Source: Bradyrhizobium australiense (GTDB lineage Bacteria; Pseudomonadota; Alphaproteobacteria; Rhizobiales; Xanthobacteraceae). From it: DNA of 64,000 nt. The notes under the pieces are model-generated. The model saw only the letters and a list, made by a program, of their open reading frames with translations, was not told the DNA's origin and made no database searches. This document shows, piece by piece, positions 8,324-17,958 of this stretch (its first letter is position 1; each line of letters starts with the position of its first letter). The position numbers and the translations under genes are program-made. The DNA is taken from the NCBI RefSeq assembly GCF_013114825.1, contig NZ_JAAVLX010000004.1:682001-746000 (forward strand). Direction: 5' to 3'.

Positions 8324-8749
8324 ATGCGCAACATTGCACTGGTGATTGCATTCGTGATCTTGTTGACCGCGCCGGCTTCGGCTCAGAAGGCCGAGATTGA
8401 AGCGGTCAACACGAAATGGATTGAATTGTTCAACAAGGGCGACTTCTCTGGGATTGCGTCACTCTACAGCACTGATGCGACCGTATTGCCGCCCGGTTCT
8501 GCGATGGTACACGGCCGGGCAGCCATCGAGGCAATGTGGAAAGGCATGGCGGAACAAGTTGGCGATCCGAAACTCACAACCGTTGACGTTAAGCCCCTTG
8601 GCCCTTCCGCGGCACGCGAGATCGGCACGTTCGTTCTGAAGACCAAGGGGCCGACGCCGCAAGACTTGACGGGGAAGTATGTCGTTGTTTGGGAAAAGGC
8701 CGGAAATGAATGGAAGCTCACCACCGACATATGGAACGAGGGCAAGTAG
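8324..8749 (+). CDS. SnoaL-like / DUF4440 domain protein, exported
   Basis: 141 residues; the start at 8324 has GGAG 6 bases upstream, and the in-frame ATG at 8318 is too close to it. Residues 1-21 are a signal peptide ending ASAQ. The rest is a cone-shaped NTF2-like fold: EIEAVNTKWIELFNKGDFSGIASLYSTDATVLPPG at its start is the typical DUF4440/SgcJ-EcaC opening, and the C-terminal strand YVVVWEKAGNEWKLTTDIWN closes the barrel. Family members range from enzymes to ligand-binding proteins, so the activity cannot be assigned. Export to the periplasm is a feature of this subgroup. Confidence 0.88.
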   Translation: MRNIALVIAFVILLTAPASAQKAEIEAVNTKWIELFNKGDFSGIASLYSTDATVLPPGSAMVHGRAAIEAMWKGMAEQVGDPKLTTVDVKPLGPSAAREIGTFVLKTKGPTPQDLTGKYVVVWEKAGNEWKLTTDIWNEGK

Positions 8750-9124
8750 GATCGTTCATAGGTCTGCTTCGCGCCAAAAATGGTTGTGCGTTCGGTCGTG
8801 ACCAAACTGGCCATTCGAAAGGCGGTATCCTGGACAGAGTCTCTAGTCTGGATCGGACCTCAGCTTCTGGCCCGAATGCGAGGTCCGGAAGCCCTCTGAA
8901 TTGTCGGCTCGGCGGAGTAGACCAGACACGGCTGGCCGACCTTTCGAACGGCGCTTTTGACCAAGCGCGGAGATTACGGCGGCTGACGGCTATCTTTCGA
9001 CCGTGGATGTTACTCGCCGGTAGTGCCGTGAAAACGCCTGTCGACCTTACGCGGCGCTCGTTGCAAATGAAGCGTCGTCCTTCGCGGACAAACGGGAGGG
9101 CCCAGCCCTCGTCAATTGCCGGGA
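8750..9124. other. Convergent intergenic region, nothing recognised
   Basis: 375 bases between convergent genes. A plus-strand open frame crosses it but shows no ribosome site or domain. No clear terminator hairpin was seen. Confidence 0.4.
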
Positions 9125-9358
9125 CTAGATTCGATCACGTAGCCCTTTAACGCCTTCCCCTTCGGCGCAATGCTCGCAACAAAAAAAGGTGCCGGACTTT
9201 TCCAATCCGTGCCCGACGATGCGGATGCCGCAATGATCGCAGGTCGGCGCGAGAGCGTGAATGGCGCACTCGAAACTATCGAAGGTATGCGCCTTGCCGT
9301 TCATTGTGACCTGAAAGGTCTTGTCATAATCATTGCCGCAGGTTTCACATGTAGCCAT
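9125..9358 (-). CDS. Cys-rich zinc-binding protein, 77 aa
   Basis: Start at 9358 is supported by AAGGCGGA upstream; a longer in-frame extension lacks a ribosome site. It has eight Cys (4, 7, 31, 40, 43, 60, 61, 64) and five His in 77 residues: CETC near the N-terminus, FECAIHAL in the middle, CDHC at 40-43 and CCEHC at 60-64. The FxSxECA-type stretch resembles TRASH/MYM or YHS-like zinc knuckles, and the arrangement suggests one or two treble-clef zinc sites. Short proteins of this kind are found across rhizobia and are sometimes described as metallothionein-like. A role in metal handling or protein contacts is inferred. Monocistronic; the next minus-strand gene starts over 1 kb upstream. Confidence 0.8.
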   Translation of the reverse strand: MATCETCGNDYDKTFQVTMNGKAHTFDSFECAIHALAPTCDHCGIRIVGHGLEKSGTFFCCEHCAEGEGVKGLRDRI

Positions 9359-9498
9359 GATATCCGCCTTCACTGATGACGCGGTTGTCCCTTTGCGTTG
9401 AGTGAATTCAATAACGGGGTCTCCAAAGGTTGGTTCCTCATTGTTACGCGCAACATCGATAAGCCCGGCCTCCGTTGACACGGATTAATCGAGCAGTC

Positions 9499-10422
9499 TC
9501 ATCCTCCGGAATCCGACAGCATCTTCTGGAGTGTTGTCTCGACCGAGTGCGGCGATATCCCAAGCTCGGCAAAGCCAGGCATATCTGGCGATAACACGGT
9601 GTCGATCTGCATCAGCTCCACTTGATTGCGCGTCAGGAATGGAATCCGGAGCATTTCGGAGGCCCACGCCAGTGCATGCCAAGCGGTAAACGGGATCGGA
9701 AGCAGTCGAGGCGCAAGTCCGGCTTGATGCGCCACGGCTCTAAGCAACTCCTCGTAAGAGTAGACGCGAGGGCCGCCGAACTCGAAGATCCCTGGCGTCT
9801 CGGCGCGCTGCATGATCCGGCCAATGGCATCCGCAACATCATCCACATAGGCCGGCTGTAATCTGGTCGCGCCGCGGCCGAACATTGGATAGACGGGAAG
9901 CTGGCGGAGAAGCTTGAGGATGACGACAAGAAACGCGTCGTCCGGTCCGAACATCACCGCCGGACGGATGAAGGTTGCTTCGGCGAACGCGGCCCGGACC
10001 GCCAGTTCGCCCTCGCCGCGCTTTCGAATGTAGCGTGATTGTGAGGCGGCATCGGCGCCAATTCCTGAAATGTGGACGAACCTTTTGACTCCAGCCCTGC
10101 GCGCTTGGAGTGCTACCCGCCGGGCGGCCTCGACATGAACGGAATGAAAAGTCTCCGCTCCGCGCTCGAAGTAAAGACTGACCGCATTTACGACGCCGTA
10201 AGCGCCGGCAAGCGCATCTGCGACCGATCGCTCGTCGTGAATGTTGGCCTCTACGGATTGAAGTTGCGGATCATCGGCACCAGGCAGGGTGTAGCCGTGG
10301 TCTGGATGCCTTGACGCGATCCGAACGGGAAATCCGCGTGAGCGCAGATGTTGAACGATGCGGCGGCCCAGAAACCCGGTTCCGCCCAACACGGTGACGA
10401 TCTGACCGTTCGTTGCCACCAT
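9499..10422 (-). CDS. NAD(P)-binding reductase, complex I NDUFA9-like
   Basis: 307 residues. An N-terminal Rossmann fold is plain: VTVLGGTGFLGRRIV at residues 9-23, then SGIGADAASQSRYIRKRGEGE, where Tyr and Lys stand in the atypical short-chain dehydrogenase arrangement. The later part (FIRPAVMFGPDDAF, PAYVDDVADAI, FEFGGPRVYSYEELL) is typical of the NDUFA9/complex I 39-kDa-like family of NAD(P)H-binding proteins found in alphaproteobacteria. Members are often separate from the nuo operon; a link to quinone or lipid metabolism is suggested for relatives but not shown here. Start ATG 10422 has a poor ribosome site. Monocistronic on the minus strand. Confidence 0.88.
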   Translation of the reverse strand: MVATNGQIVTVLGGTGFLGRRIVQHLRSRGFPVRIASRHPDHGYTLPGADDPQLQSVEANIHDERSVADALAGAYGVVNAVSLYFERGAETFHSVHVEAARRVALQARRAGVKRFVHISGIGADAASQSRYIRKRGEGELAVRAAFAEATFIRPAVMFGPDDAFLVVILKLLRQLPVYPMFGRGATRLQPAYVDDVADAIGRIMQRAETPGIFEFGGPRVYSYEELLRAVAHQAGLAPRLLPIPFTAWHALAWASEMLRIPFLTRNQVELMQIDTVLSPDMPGFAELGISPHSVETTLQKMLSDSGG

Positions 10423-11015
10423 GGCCCATTCGCCAATTCATGTCGAAACCTCCCCATTATAGCGGGTTCGAGCGCTGCTACGAGGAATAACTGCAAGTCT
10501 ACGAATGATGACGCCAAATCTCCCAGCGGTCTTCCAGCACGGACGCGCAAAGAGCACACAAGGGATATCGATGGCAGCCGCGGCTATCGCGATCGGCCCC
10601 GGCGGCGCGCTTCGTCAACACGACTGTCTTGAAACTGTTGAGTCCTCGCCGCATGCAAAAGCGTCGTCATTTACGTCGCCGTGGCTGCGGCTTGGCATAC
10701 CGCGTAACGAAGCCCCTCTCTTGACCGAGCGTGACCGCGACCGTGGCACTTACCGCGGGTAAACGCGATTTCGGCTGTTGCCCGTCGCGGACATAACCCT
10801 TGGGCCCACGGTGGCCACTTTCAGCGGTGGAGCCGATTAAGGGCGGTGGCGCCGCAAGGTTCTTTTGACCCAAACCGGACTGCGCCGACCTAACGCACGC
10901 AAGCACTACCGCAGCGAGTGAAAAACCGCGGATCTATTTTTGAGTGATTGACAGGCCAAATCCTCATACAAGAGCTGGTCTTGGTTTTCAGCGTTAGCTC
11001 TAAGAGGCCGTAATC
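10423..11015. other. Divergent intergenic region, nothing recognised
   Basis: About 590 bases between the NDUFA9-like gene (minus) and the disrupted PCMT gene (plus). It should contain promoters for both. Small open frames in it look random. Confidence 0.4.
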
Positions 11016-11847
11016 GTGGATGGGTCAGGGAAATATCGCTCTTATGCCAAACTGATTTGTACCGCAGCCAAGCTCGATGATCCGCGCATTGAGGAGGCGT
11101 TTCGCTCTGTGAAACGCGAGCCCTTCGCCGGACCGGGCCCCTGGTGGCTGAACCTCGGCGCCCAATCATACGTGCAAACGCCCGACGATGATCCGGCGTT
11201 TCTCTATCAAGACCTGCTCCTCGCATTGGATCGGGAGCGAGGGATCAATATCGGCCAGCCCAGCGCTCACGCCTATTGGCTGGGAGCCTGCAATATCAAG
11301 AGTGCCGAGACCGTGGTGCAGGTTGGGGCAGGCAGCGGGTACTGCACCGCGATTCTCGCGCATCTGGTCGGCGCGGACGGCCGGGTGTATGCGCATGAGA
11401 TTCGACGAGCCATTGTCGGCGCGGGCTCGCGAGAACCTTAAAGATCTGCATCAGATAGAGGTGCGAATGCAATCGGGCGTCGCGTCGGACTTGCCGCAAG
11501 CCGACCTGATCTACGTTTGCCCCGGATCCGCGCAGCCAAGCCGTATGTGGCTCGACGCTTTGCGCCCTGGAGGGCGCCTCTTGTTCCCGTTAGCCCCACA
11601 GGGTGTCTTCGGAGGCATGCTGCTAGTTGCGCGTCCCCACCAAGGCTCCGGGTGGCCAGCGAAGTTTGTGACGCGCGCCGGATTTATCGGCTGCGTGGGT
11701 CTTCAAGACGAGGAAGCTGGTGGTCGTTTGACTGAGGCGTTTTCGAAGAATTGGGACAGCGTGCGCTCGCTTCGCCTCGGCGGGGCACCTGATGACAGTT
11801 GCTGGTTTGCGGGTGACGGTTGGTGGCTTTCAACGGTGAATGCCTGA
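11016..11847 (+). pseudogene. Protein-L-isoaspartate O-methyltransferase-like gene, frameshifted
   Basis: Two overlapping frames make up one PCMT-like protein of about 276 residues. The first (GTG 11016) carries the N-terminal part and the SAM motif VVQVGAGSGYCTAILA, then reaches ...GRVYAHEI; the continuation is in the next frame as DEPLSARARENL and runs to TGA 11845-11847. Removing one base at about 11403 (the C in ATTCGACGAG) restores HEIDEPL, which is the family's motif after the SAM loop. So one extra base breaks an otherwise intact gene. The repaired protein would be a SAM-dependent methyltransferase related to PCMT, which repairs isoaspartyl damage, though its C-terminal half differs from canonical Pcm. 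Either a young pseudogene or a base-calling error. Confidence 0.75.
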
Positions 11848-11996
11848 GGGTTAGCAAATGCCGAGGAACGTTCCGCCACAACCCCCACCGATCGATGTCT
11901 CTTTTTGGGCCCTTTGCGGAGACGGCGCCATGTCCAGCTTGAGTCCGAACGGGCTTTAACGCCGCCATCGGCCGACAATCCTAACCTATTCTCGCC

Positions 11997-13922
11997 CTAG
12001 ATCGTGACCTGCGTTCCCACCTCGACGACGCGGCCTGTGGGGATCTGGAAATAGTCGGTGGCGTCGTTGGCGGCGCGGCTGAGGCGGATGAACAGCAAAT
12101 CCTGCCAGCGCGGCATGCCGGAATGGGCGGCGGGTTTCAGCGCGCGGCGGGACAGGAAGAACGACGTCGACATGATGTCGAACTGCCAGCCGAGCTTGCG
12201 GGCGATCGCCAGCGTCTTCGGCACATTGGGGGATTCCATGAATCCGAATTTCAGCGTGATTCGCGAGAAGGTCTCGCTGAGCTGCTCCATCCGCACCCGC
12301 TCGGCATCGTCGATCCGTGGCGTCGGCGCGGTCTCGATGGTGAGAATGACGTTCTTCTCATGCAGCACCTTGTAGTGCTTCAGGCTGTGCATCAGCGCCG
12401 TCGGCGCGCAGTGGGGATCGGAGGTCAGGAACACGGCCGTGCCGGGGACCCGCTGCGGCGGACGCTTCTCCAGCATCGCTACCAGATCGGCGAGCGGGAA
12501 TTCCAGCTTGCGCGATTTCTCGAACAGCAGGCGGCTGCCGCGACGCCATGTATACATCAAGAGCATCACGATGCCGCCGAGCGCCAGCGGCACCCAGCCG
12601 CCCTCGAACACCTTCAACAGATTGGCGGCAAGGAAGGTGACATCGAGAAACAGGAACGGCGCGATCAGCGCGGCGGCCGCGATCGGCGACCATCTCCAGA
12701 CCCGCCAGATCACGACAAAGCCCATCATGGCCGTGACCACCATGGTTCCGGTCACGGAGATTCCGTAGGCGGACGCCAGCGCGCTCGACGAGCGAAACAG
12801 GACCACCAGCAGCATCACCGCCAGCAACAGCAGCATGTTGATGCGCGGAATATAGATCTGGCCGGAATGCGCTTCCGAGGTGTGGCGGATTTCGAACCGC
12901 GGCATCAGGCCAAGCTGGATGGCCTGACGCGTCAGCGAATAGGCACCGGTGATGACGGCCTGGCTCGCGATCACGGTCGCCGCGGTTGCGAGCGCGACCA
13001 TCGGGATCAGCGCCCAGTCCGGGAACATCAGGAAGAACGGGTTTTCGATCGCCTTGGGGTCGGCAATCAGAAGCGCGCCCTGCCCCAGATAGTTCACCGC
13101 CAGCGACGGCAGCACGATGAAGAGCCAGGCGGTCTGGATCGGCCGTTTGCCGAAATGGCCGAGGTCGGCATAGAGCGCTTCCGCGCCGGTAACGGCGAGA
13201 AACACCGCGCCCAGCGTCACGAAGCCGATCAGGCCGTGATGGAGCATGAAGGAGACGGCGTGGAGCGGGTTGAGCGCCAGCAGCACTTCGGGATGGCGCA
13301 TGATCTGCGGCACGGCCGCAATCGCAATGACGGCGAACCAGACGCACATCACCGGTCCGAAGAACGCGGCAACGCGCGCGGTGCCGCGGGATTGCACAGC
13401 AAACAGCGCCACCAGAATGATGACCGTCAGCGGCACGACATAGTGTTCGAAGGTGACGGTGACGAGCTTGATGCCCTCGATCGCAGATAATACCGACAGC
13501 GCCGGCGTGATCACCGCGTCGCCATAGAACAACGCGCCGGAGATGATGCCGAGCAGCACGATCGCCGCCTTGCCCTTGCCGACCGCGCGTTGCGCCAGCG
13601 CCATCAGCGCCAGCGTTCCGCCCTCGCCATTGTTGTCGGCGCGCAACAGGATGACGACGTATTTCAGCGTCACCACGACTACCAGCGCCCACAGGATCAG
13701 CGAGAGCACGCCGAGCACCGCCTGCGGCGTGGCACCGGCCGAAGTCTCGCTCGCGGCCACCACCGCTTCGCGCAGCGCGTACAAGGGGCTGGTGCCGATG
13801 TCGCCATAGACGACGCCGATACTGCCGAGCATCAGCGCCTTGAAGGTGGCGGTGGAATGCGCTTCGCCATGACCATTGGCCGCGGGCGTTTCCGCCGCGG
13901 GGATCGCAAACTGGACTGACAT
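11997..13922 (-). CDS. kup: Kup low-affinity potassium transporter (copy 1)
   Basis: 641 residues; I start at ATG 13922 ([11 protein letters not shown]), since the upstream extension is not conserved-looking. This is a full-length KUP/HAK/KT K+:H+ symporter: about 12 membrane helices from [23 protein letters not shown] to residue 470 and a hydrophilic C-terminal domain. The [13 protein letters not shown] motif in the first helix, the [10 protein letters not shown] loop and the [13 protein letters not shown] motif are the family signatures and ion-path residues. It ends with [15 protein letters not shown]. It lies 156 bases downstream of a second kup copy on the same strand with the same C-terminal signature, so the two may be co-transcribed. 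Role: potassium uptake, likely important at low pH or osmotic stress. Confidence 0.96.
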   Translation of the reverse strand: MSVQFAIPAAETPAANGHGEAHSTATFKALMLGSIGVVYGDIGTSPLYALREAVVAASETSAGATPQAVLGVLSLILWALVVVVTLKYVVILLRADNNGEGGTLALMALAQRAVGKGKAAIVLLGIISGALFYGDAVITPALSVLSAIEGIKLVTVTFEHYVVPLTVIILVALFAVQSRGTARVAAFFGPVMCVWFAVIAIAAVPQIMRHPEVLLALNPLHAVSFMLHHGLIGFVTLGAVFLAVTGAEALYADLGHFGKRPIQTAWLFIVLPSLAVNYLGQGALLIADPKAIENPFFLMFPDWALIPMVALATAATVIASQAVITGAYSLTRQAIQLGLMPRFEIRHTSEAHSGQIYIPRINMLLLLAVMLLVVLFRSSSALASAYGISVTGTMVVTAMMGFVVIWRVWRWSPIAAAALIAPFLFLDVTFLAANLLKVFEGGWVPLALGGIVMLLMYTWRRGSRLLFEKSRKLEFPLADLVAMLEKRPPQRVPGTAVFLTSDPHCAPTALMHSLKHYKVLHEKNVILTIETAPTPRIDDAERVRMEQLSETFSRITLKFGFMESPNVPKTLAIARKLGWQFDIMSTSFFLSRRALKPAAHSGMPRWQDLLFIRLSRAANDATDYFQIPTGRVVEVGTQVTI

Positions 13923-14078
13923 GAGACGGGGCCTCGGATCTTTGCCGCACTGCACAAGTGCAGAAGCGCAGCCCTATACTCCCGGGACCAATAGACCGGT
14001 TAGCCGGAATTCAGGCCTCCGGTATGCGCCTCCCGCATGGACGACGGAAGATGCTCACCGGCCAGTTTTTCTGTGAAA

Positions 14079-15977
14079 TCAGACGGTTACCTGGGTACCC
14101 ACCTCGACGACCCGCCCGGTGGGTATCTGGAAATAGTCGGTGGCGTCGTTCGCCGACCGGCTCATCGCGATGAACAGATGATCCTGCCAGAGCGGCATGC
14201 CCGACTGCGCCGAGGGCTTCAGCGACCGCCGCGACACGAAGAACGAGGTCGCCATGATGTCGAACTGCCAGCCGAGCTTGCGCGCGATCACCAGCGCTTT
14301 GGGCACGTTCGGCGATTCCATGAAGCCGAACCGCAACCGCACCGTGGAAAACTTCTCGCTGATGGTTTCCATCTTGACGCGCTCGGAAACGTCGACCCGC
14401 GGCGTCTGGGCGGTTTCGATGGTCAGGATCACATTGTGTTCGTGCAGCACCTTGTTGTGCTTGAGATTGTGCATCAGCGCGGTCGGCACGAAGCTCGGGT
14501 CGGACGTCAGAAACACCGCAGTGCCCTTGACGATGTGGGGCGGACGCTTTTCCAGGCTCTTGATCAGGTCCGCCAGCGGCACCTCGATGCGGCGCGTCTT
14601 GGCAGTCAGGATGGCGGCACCGCGGCGCCAGGTCCAGATCATCACCGCCACCGCAACGCCGAACAGCAGCGGCACCCAAGCGCCTTCGAACAGCTTCAAG
14701 AGGTTGGCGGCAAAGAAGCTCATGTCGACGACGACGAGGGGCACGATCACGGCCGCCGCCGTCGCCGCGCGCCAGTTCCACAATTTCCAGATCACGACAA
14801 AGCCCATGATGCCGTCGACGACCATGGTCGTGGACACGGCGATGCCGTAGGCGGAAGCGAGACCGCTCGAGGTGCGGAACAACAGCACCAGCAGCACGAC
14901 CCCGATCAGCAGTAGCCGGTTGACGCGCGGCAGATAAATCTGGCCGGCATGCGTCTCCGAGGTATAGCGCACTTCGAAACGCGGCAGGAGCCCGAGCTGC
15001 ACCGCCTGGCGGATCAGCGAAAACGCCCCCGTGATCACCGCCTGACTGGCGATCACCGTCGCTGCGGTCGCCAACACCACGAGCGGCAACACCAGGATCT
15101 CCGGGACCATCCGGTAGAACGAGCTTGTGATCGTCGATGGGTCGGATAACACCAGCGCGCCCTGCCCGAAATAATTGATCAGGAGCGCCGGCAGCACGAA
15201 ATAGAACCAGCCGGTCTGGATCGGCTTGCGCCCGAAATGCCCGAGATCGGCGTAAAGCGCCTCGCCGCCGGTCACCGCCAGAAACACCAGCCCCATTGTC
15301 ACCAGACCGATGGTGCCGTGGGTGAGCATGAACTGGATCGCGTACCAGGGATTGATCGCCGCCATCACGGTCGGATCGTCGCTGATATGGATCAAACCCA
15401 ATACCGCCAGCGTCGCGAACCAGACCACCATGACGGGTCCGAACAGCGAGGCGACGCGCGCGGTGCCGCTACTCTGCACCGAGAACAGCACGACCAGAAT
15501 GAAGATCGTCAGCGGCACTACGTAGTGTTCGAGCGAGGGCGTAACCAGCTTGAGACCTTCGACTGCCGACAAAACCGAGATCGCCGGCGTGATCATGGAA
15601 TCGCCGATGAACATCGACGCGCCGACTACGCCGAGCGCCAGCAACGGCCAGCTTCGGCGGCCCATTGCCCGTTGCCCAAGCGCCATCAGGGAGAGCGTGC
15701 CGCCCTCGCCATTGTTGTCGGCGCGCAACAGTAGCAGCACATATTTGGCTGTCACCACGATGAACAGCGACCACAGGATCAGCGAGAGCACGCCGAGGAC
15801 GATGGTACGCGTGACCTCCTGTCCGTTCGCCGCGTGGGACACGGCCTCGCGGAACGCATACAGCGGCGAGGTGCCGATATCGCCGAACACCACGCCGATG
15901 CTGCCCAGCGTCAGGGCCCAAAAGCCTGAGGTAGCGTGCCCCTCATGGGCCTCGGTGGATGTGACGCTGACAGCCAT
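14079..15977 (-). CDS. kup: Kup low-affinity potassium transporter (copy 2)
   Basis: 632 residues from ATG 15977 ([13 protein letters not shown]). All KUP signatures are present: [20 protein letters not shown] in helix 1, [30 protein letters not shown], and a C-terminal cytosolic domain ending [13 protein letters not shown]. Compared with copy 1 the second motif is [11 protein letters not shown] rather than [11 protein letters not shown], so the two are diverged paralogues, not a recent duplication. Two or three kup genes are usual in Bradyrhizobium. It is the promoter-proximal gene of the pair; the 155 bases upstream, shared with convergently ending motB, should hold the promoter. Function: K+ uptake. 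Confidence 0.96.
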   Translation of the reverse strand: MAVSVTSTEAHEGHATSGFWALTLGSIGVVFGDIGTSPLYAFREAVSHAANGQEVTRTIVLGVLSLILWSLFIVVTAKYVLLLLRADNNGEGGTLSLMALGQRAMGRRSWPLLALGVVGASMFIGDSMITPAISVLSAVEGLKLVTPSLEHYVVPLTIFILVVLFSVQSSGTARVASLFGPVMVVWFATLAVLGLIHISDDPTVMAAINPWYAIQFMLTHGTIGLVTMGLVFLAVTGGEALYADLGHFGRKPIQTGWFYFVLPALLINYFGQGALVLSDPSTITSSFYRMVPEILVLPLVVLATAATVIASQAVITGAFSLIRQAVQLGLLPRFEVRYTSETHAGQIYLPRVNRLLLIGVVLLVLLFRTSSGLASAYGIAVSTTMVVDGIMGFVVIWKLWNWRAATAAAVIVPLVVVDMSFFAANLLKLFEGAWVPLLFGVAVAVMIWTWRRGAAILTAKTRRIEVPLADLIKSLEKRPPHIVKGTAVFLTSDPSFVPTALMHNLKHNKVLHEHNVILTIETAQTPRVDVSERVKMETISEKFSTVRLRFGFMESPNVPKALVIARKLGWQFDIMATSFFVSRRSLKPSAQSGMPLWQDHLFIAMSRSANDATDYFQIPTGRVVEVGTQVTV

Positions 15978-16132
15978 GATGGAGAAGGAACGTTCTCGTC
16001 GTTGAATTGATCCGGGCGGCTATCGACGCTTCCGCGTTGCCTGTCAATCATCGCGCGACCATAGCACCACGCGCGATATGGGTTGGCGCAAAGTAGCCAC
16101 AGCGCCGCGATGGTATTATGGTAGCGAACCGT

Positions 16133-16960
16133 TTACGGCTTCAAGTTTGGTGGAAGCGGTGGATTTTCGCGCATCAACGTGATGGTAACGCGACGGTTTG
16201 CCGGCAGCGTCGGATCATCGGGAAACAGTGGCTGGCTGTCGGCCTTTCCGCCAACGGCGTAGACGTGGGATGCCGGCAGCCCTTCGCGTTCGAGGATCTG
16301 GCGCACGGCGTTGGCGCGGTCCGCCGACAGATCGAACGCGCCGTATTCGCCGCGCGCCGGCACGAAGCCGGCAGACGTATGGCCGACAATGTTGACCCGT
16401 AGCGGTGTCGCCTTCAGCGGCACGGCCAGTTTCTGGATCAGCCGGCGGGTGCGGTCGTACGGGACCTTGGAGCCGTCGGCGAACATCGAGCGGCCATCCT
16501 GGTCGACGATTTCGAGATTGAGGCCCTCTTTCGTCTCCTCGAACATGATGTTCTTGGACATTTCGGTCAGTTCCGGCATGTCCTGCAGCGCCTGGCGCAA
16601 CGAGGCCGCGGCGAGCGCGAACTCGCGATCGACTTTCAGGCGGGCGCCGTTTTCGCGCTGACGGTCCCTGTCCTCGGGCGTCGGGGTATTGGAGGCATCC
16701 TCGGGTGAAATATGCTCGATATTCTTCAGCTTCGGCCGCGTCGGCAGGCCGTCGGATTCGACGATTCCCGAATGCCGGGACTCGGTCTGCACGCCAAACG
16801 CCTCGCGCATCGAGCCGGCGACGATCTTGAGCTTCTGCTGATCCTGGCTTGAGAAAGCAACCAGCATCACAAAGAACGACAGCAACAACGCCATCAGGTC
16901 GGCGAACGTCACGAACCAGCCGTGACCGCCATGCGCCTCTTCGCGTTTTTTCTTGGCCAT
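16133..16960 (-). CDS. motB: MotB-like flagellar motor stator protein
   Basis: 275 residues. A short basic N-terminus is followed by the single membrane helix FADLMALLLSFFVMLVAF, with Asp21 at the position of the proton-binding Asp32 of E. coli MotB. The C-terminal OmpA-like peptidoglycan-binding domain is at about residues 150-265 (NIVGHTSAGFVP, SADRANAVRQILE, PANRRVTITL). The long linker (residues 60-125) is Asp/Glu/Arg-rich. It follows motA by 33 bases on the same strand, so the pair is an operon. No flagellar structural genes are nearby, so this is an orphan stator pair, probably serving one of the flagellar systems encoded elsewhere. A TolQR-like use cannot be excluded but the MotB features are clear. 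Confidence 0.9.
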   Translation of the reverse strand: MAKKKREEAHGGHGWFVTFADLMALLLSFFVMLVAFSSQDQQKLKIVAGSMREAFGVQTESRHSGIVESDGLPTRPKLKNIEHISPEDASNTPTPEDRDRQRENGARLKVDREFALAAASLRQALQDMPELTEMSKNIMFEETKEGLNLEIVDQDGRSMFADGSKVPYDRTRRLIQKLAVPLKATPLRVNIVGHTSAGFVPARGEYGAFDLSADRANAVRQILEREGLPASHVYAVGGKADSQPLFPDDPTLPANRRVTITLMRENPPLPPNLKP

Positions 16961-16993
16961 GCTTTATGTCCGCGCCTGGATGCCGCCCGCCGA

Positions 16994-17767
16994 TCAGGCC
17001 GCAACCAGTTCGCCTTCCTCCTGGCGGTGTTTTTCGGGCAGATAGGCCAGCAGCATCTCACGCACCAGCGCCGGGCTCTTGGAATCGCGGATCATCAGGA
17101 TGCCGTCGATGATCAGCGTGCGATTGGTTTCCTCGTCGATCAGCTTGCCATGCAGCTTGTCGGCGATCGGCAGGCAGATCAGGTTGGCGACAATAGCACC
17201 GTAAAGCGTCGCCAGCAGGGCCACGGCCATGAACGGGCCGAGTTTGGACGGGTCCGACATGTTAGAGAACATCTGCACCATGCCGAGCAGCGTGCCGATC
17301 ATGCCGAACGCCGGCGCGCAGTCGCCGATCGCACGATAGATCTTCGAACCCTCGTTCAGGTGCATCAGAAAATTGTCGCGATCGCGCTCCATGTTGTCGC
17401 GGATGAATTCGAGATCGTAGCCGTCGGCGACGTAGCGAATGCCCTTGGCGAGAAACGGCTCGTCGGTCTCGACCTTTTCCAGCCCGACCGGGCCCTGCTT
17501 GCGGGCGATTTCGGCGATGCGCGCCAACTCGTCGACCAGATCGCGCGCCGAGAGGCGGCTCATGGTGAAGGCGAATTTCGCGCCCAGCGGCATGCCGTGC
17601 AGGATCGCGCTGAGCGGAAAGCGTATCATTGTCGCGGCGAACGAACCGCCGAAGATGATGATGACGGCATGGACGTCGTAGAACATCCGGAAATCACCGC
17701 CCATCAGGATCAGCGTCGCCAGAACGACAGAGCCGGCTGCCAGGCCAACGAGCGTGGTGATATCCAT
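16994..17767 (-). CDS. motA: MotA-like flagellar motor stator protein
   Basis: 257 residues from ATG 17767, which has GGAG 6 bases upstream; a TTG further upstream in frame is not needed. Four membrane helices: two near the N-terminus (TLVGLAAGSVVLATLILMGG, HAVIIIFGGSFAATMI), a long cytoplasmic loop holding charged residues for contact with FliG, and two near the C-terminus. The conserved GDCAPAFGMIGTLLGMVQMF includes the Pro that corresponds to Pro173 of E. coli MotA, and ALLATLYGAIVANLICLPIAD is the last helix. The sequence is closer to the short PomA-like stators than to E. coli MotA (295 aa). Partner: the MotB-like gene 33 bases downstream. Ion used is not certain from sequence. Confidence 0.92.
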   Translation of the reverse strand: MDITTLVGLAAGSVVLATLILMGGDFRMFYDVHAVIIIFGGSFAATMIRFPLSAILHGMPLGAKFAFTMSRLSARDLVDELARIAEIARKQGPVGLEKVETDEPFLAKGIRYVADGYDLEFIRDNMERDRDNFLMHLNEGSKIYRAIGDCAPAFGMIGTLLGMVQMFSNMSDPSKLGPFMAVALLATLYGAIVANLICLPIADKLHGKLIDEETNRTLIIDGILMIRDSKSPALVREMLLAYLPEKHRQEEGELVAA

Positions 17768-17958
17768 TCTGAACTCCAACGCGTACGCAAACTACCGGCC
17801 ATCCTGACCGGTCGCGCGCTCCGTCCGGAGCCAGCGCAGAGGAACCCTACGACCGCGCAATTAAAGAGCCGTAAAGGTTAAACTCGAACAGGGATCGTAA
17901 AATTGCGGGGCGGCGACCTGCGCAATCTCAAGGATTGGCTAACCATGGCGGCTGGCGG

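Noticed and set aside
11997..15734. Long plus-strand open frames opposite the kup genes
   Set aside because: They are shadows of GC-rich minus-strand genes: they have His/Arg/Gln/Asp-rich translations without motifs, while the minus strand encodes complete transporters.
16611..16700. Acidic linker of MotB as a possible recombination artefact
   Set aside because: Frame, codon use and both flanking domains are intact; linkers of MotB vary in length.
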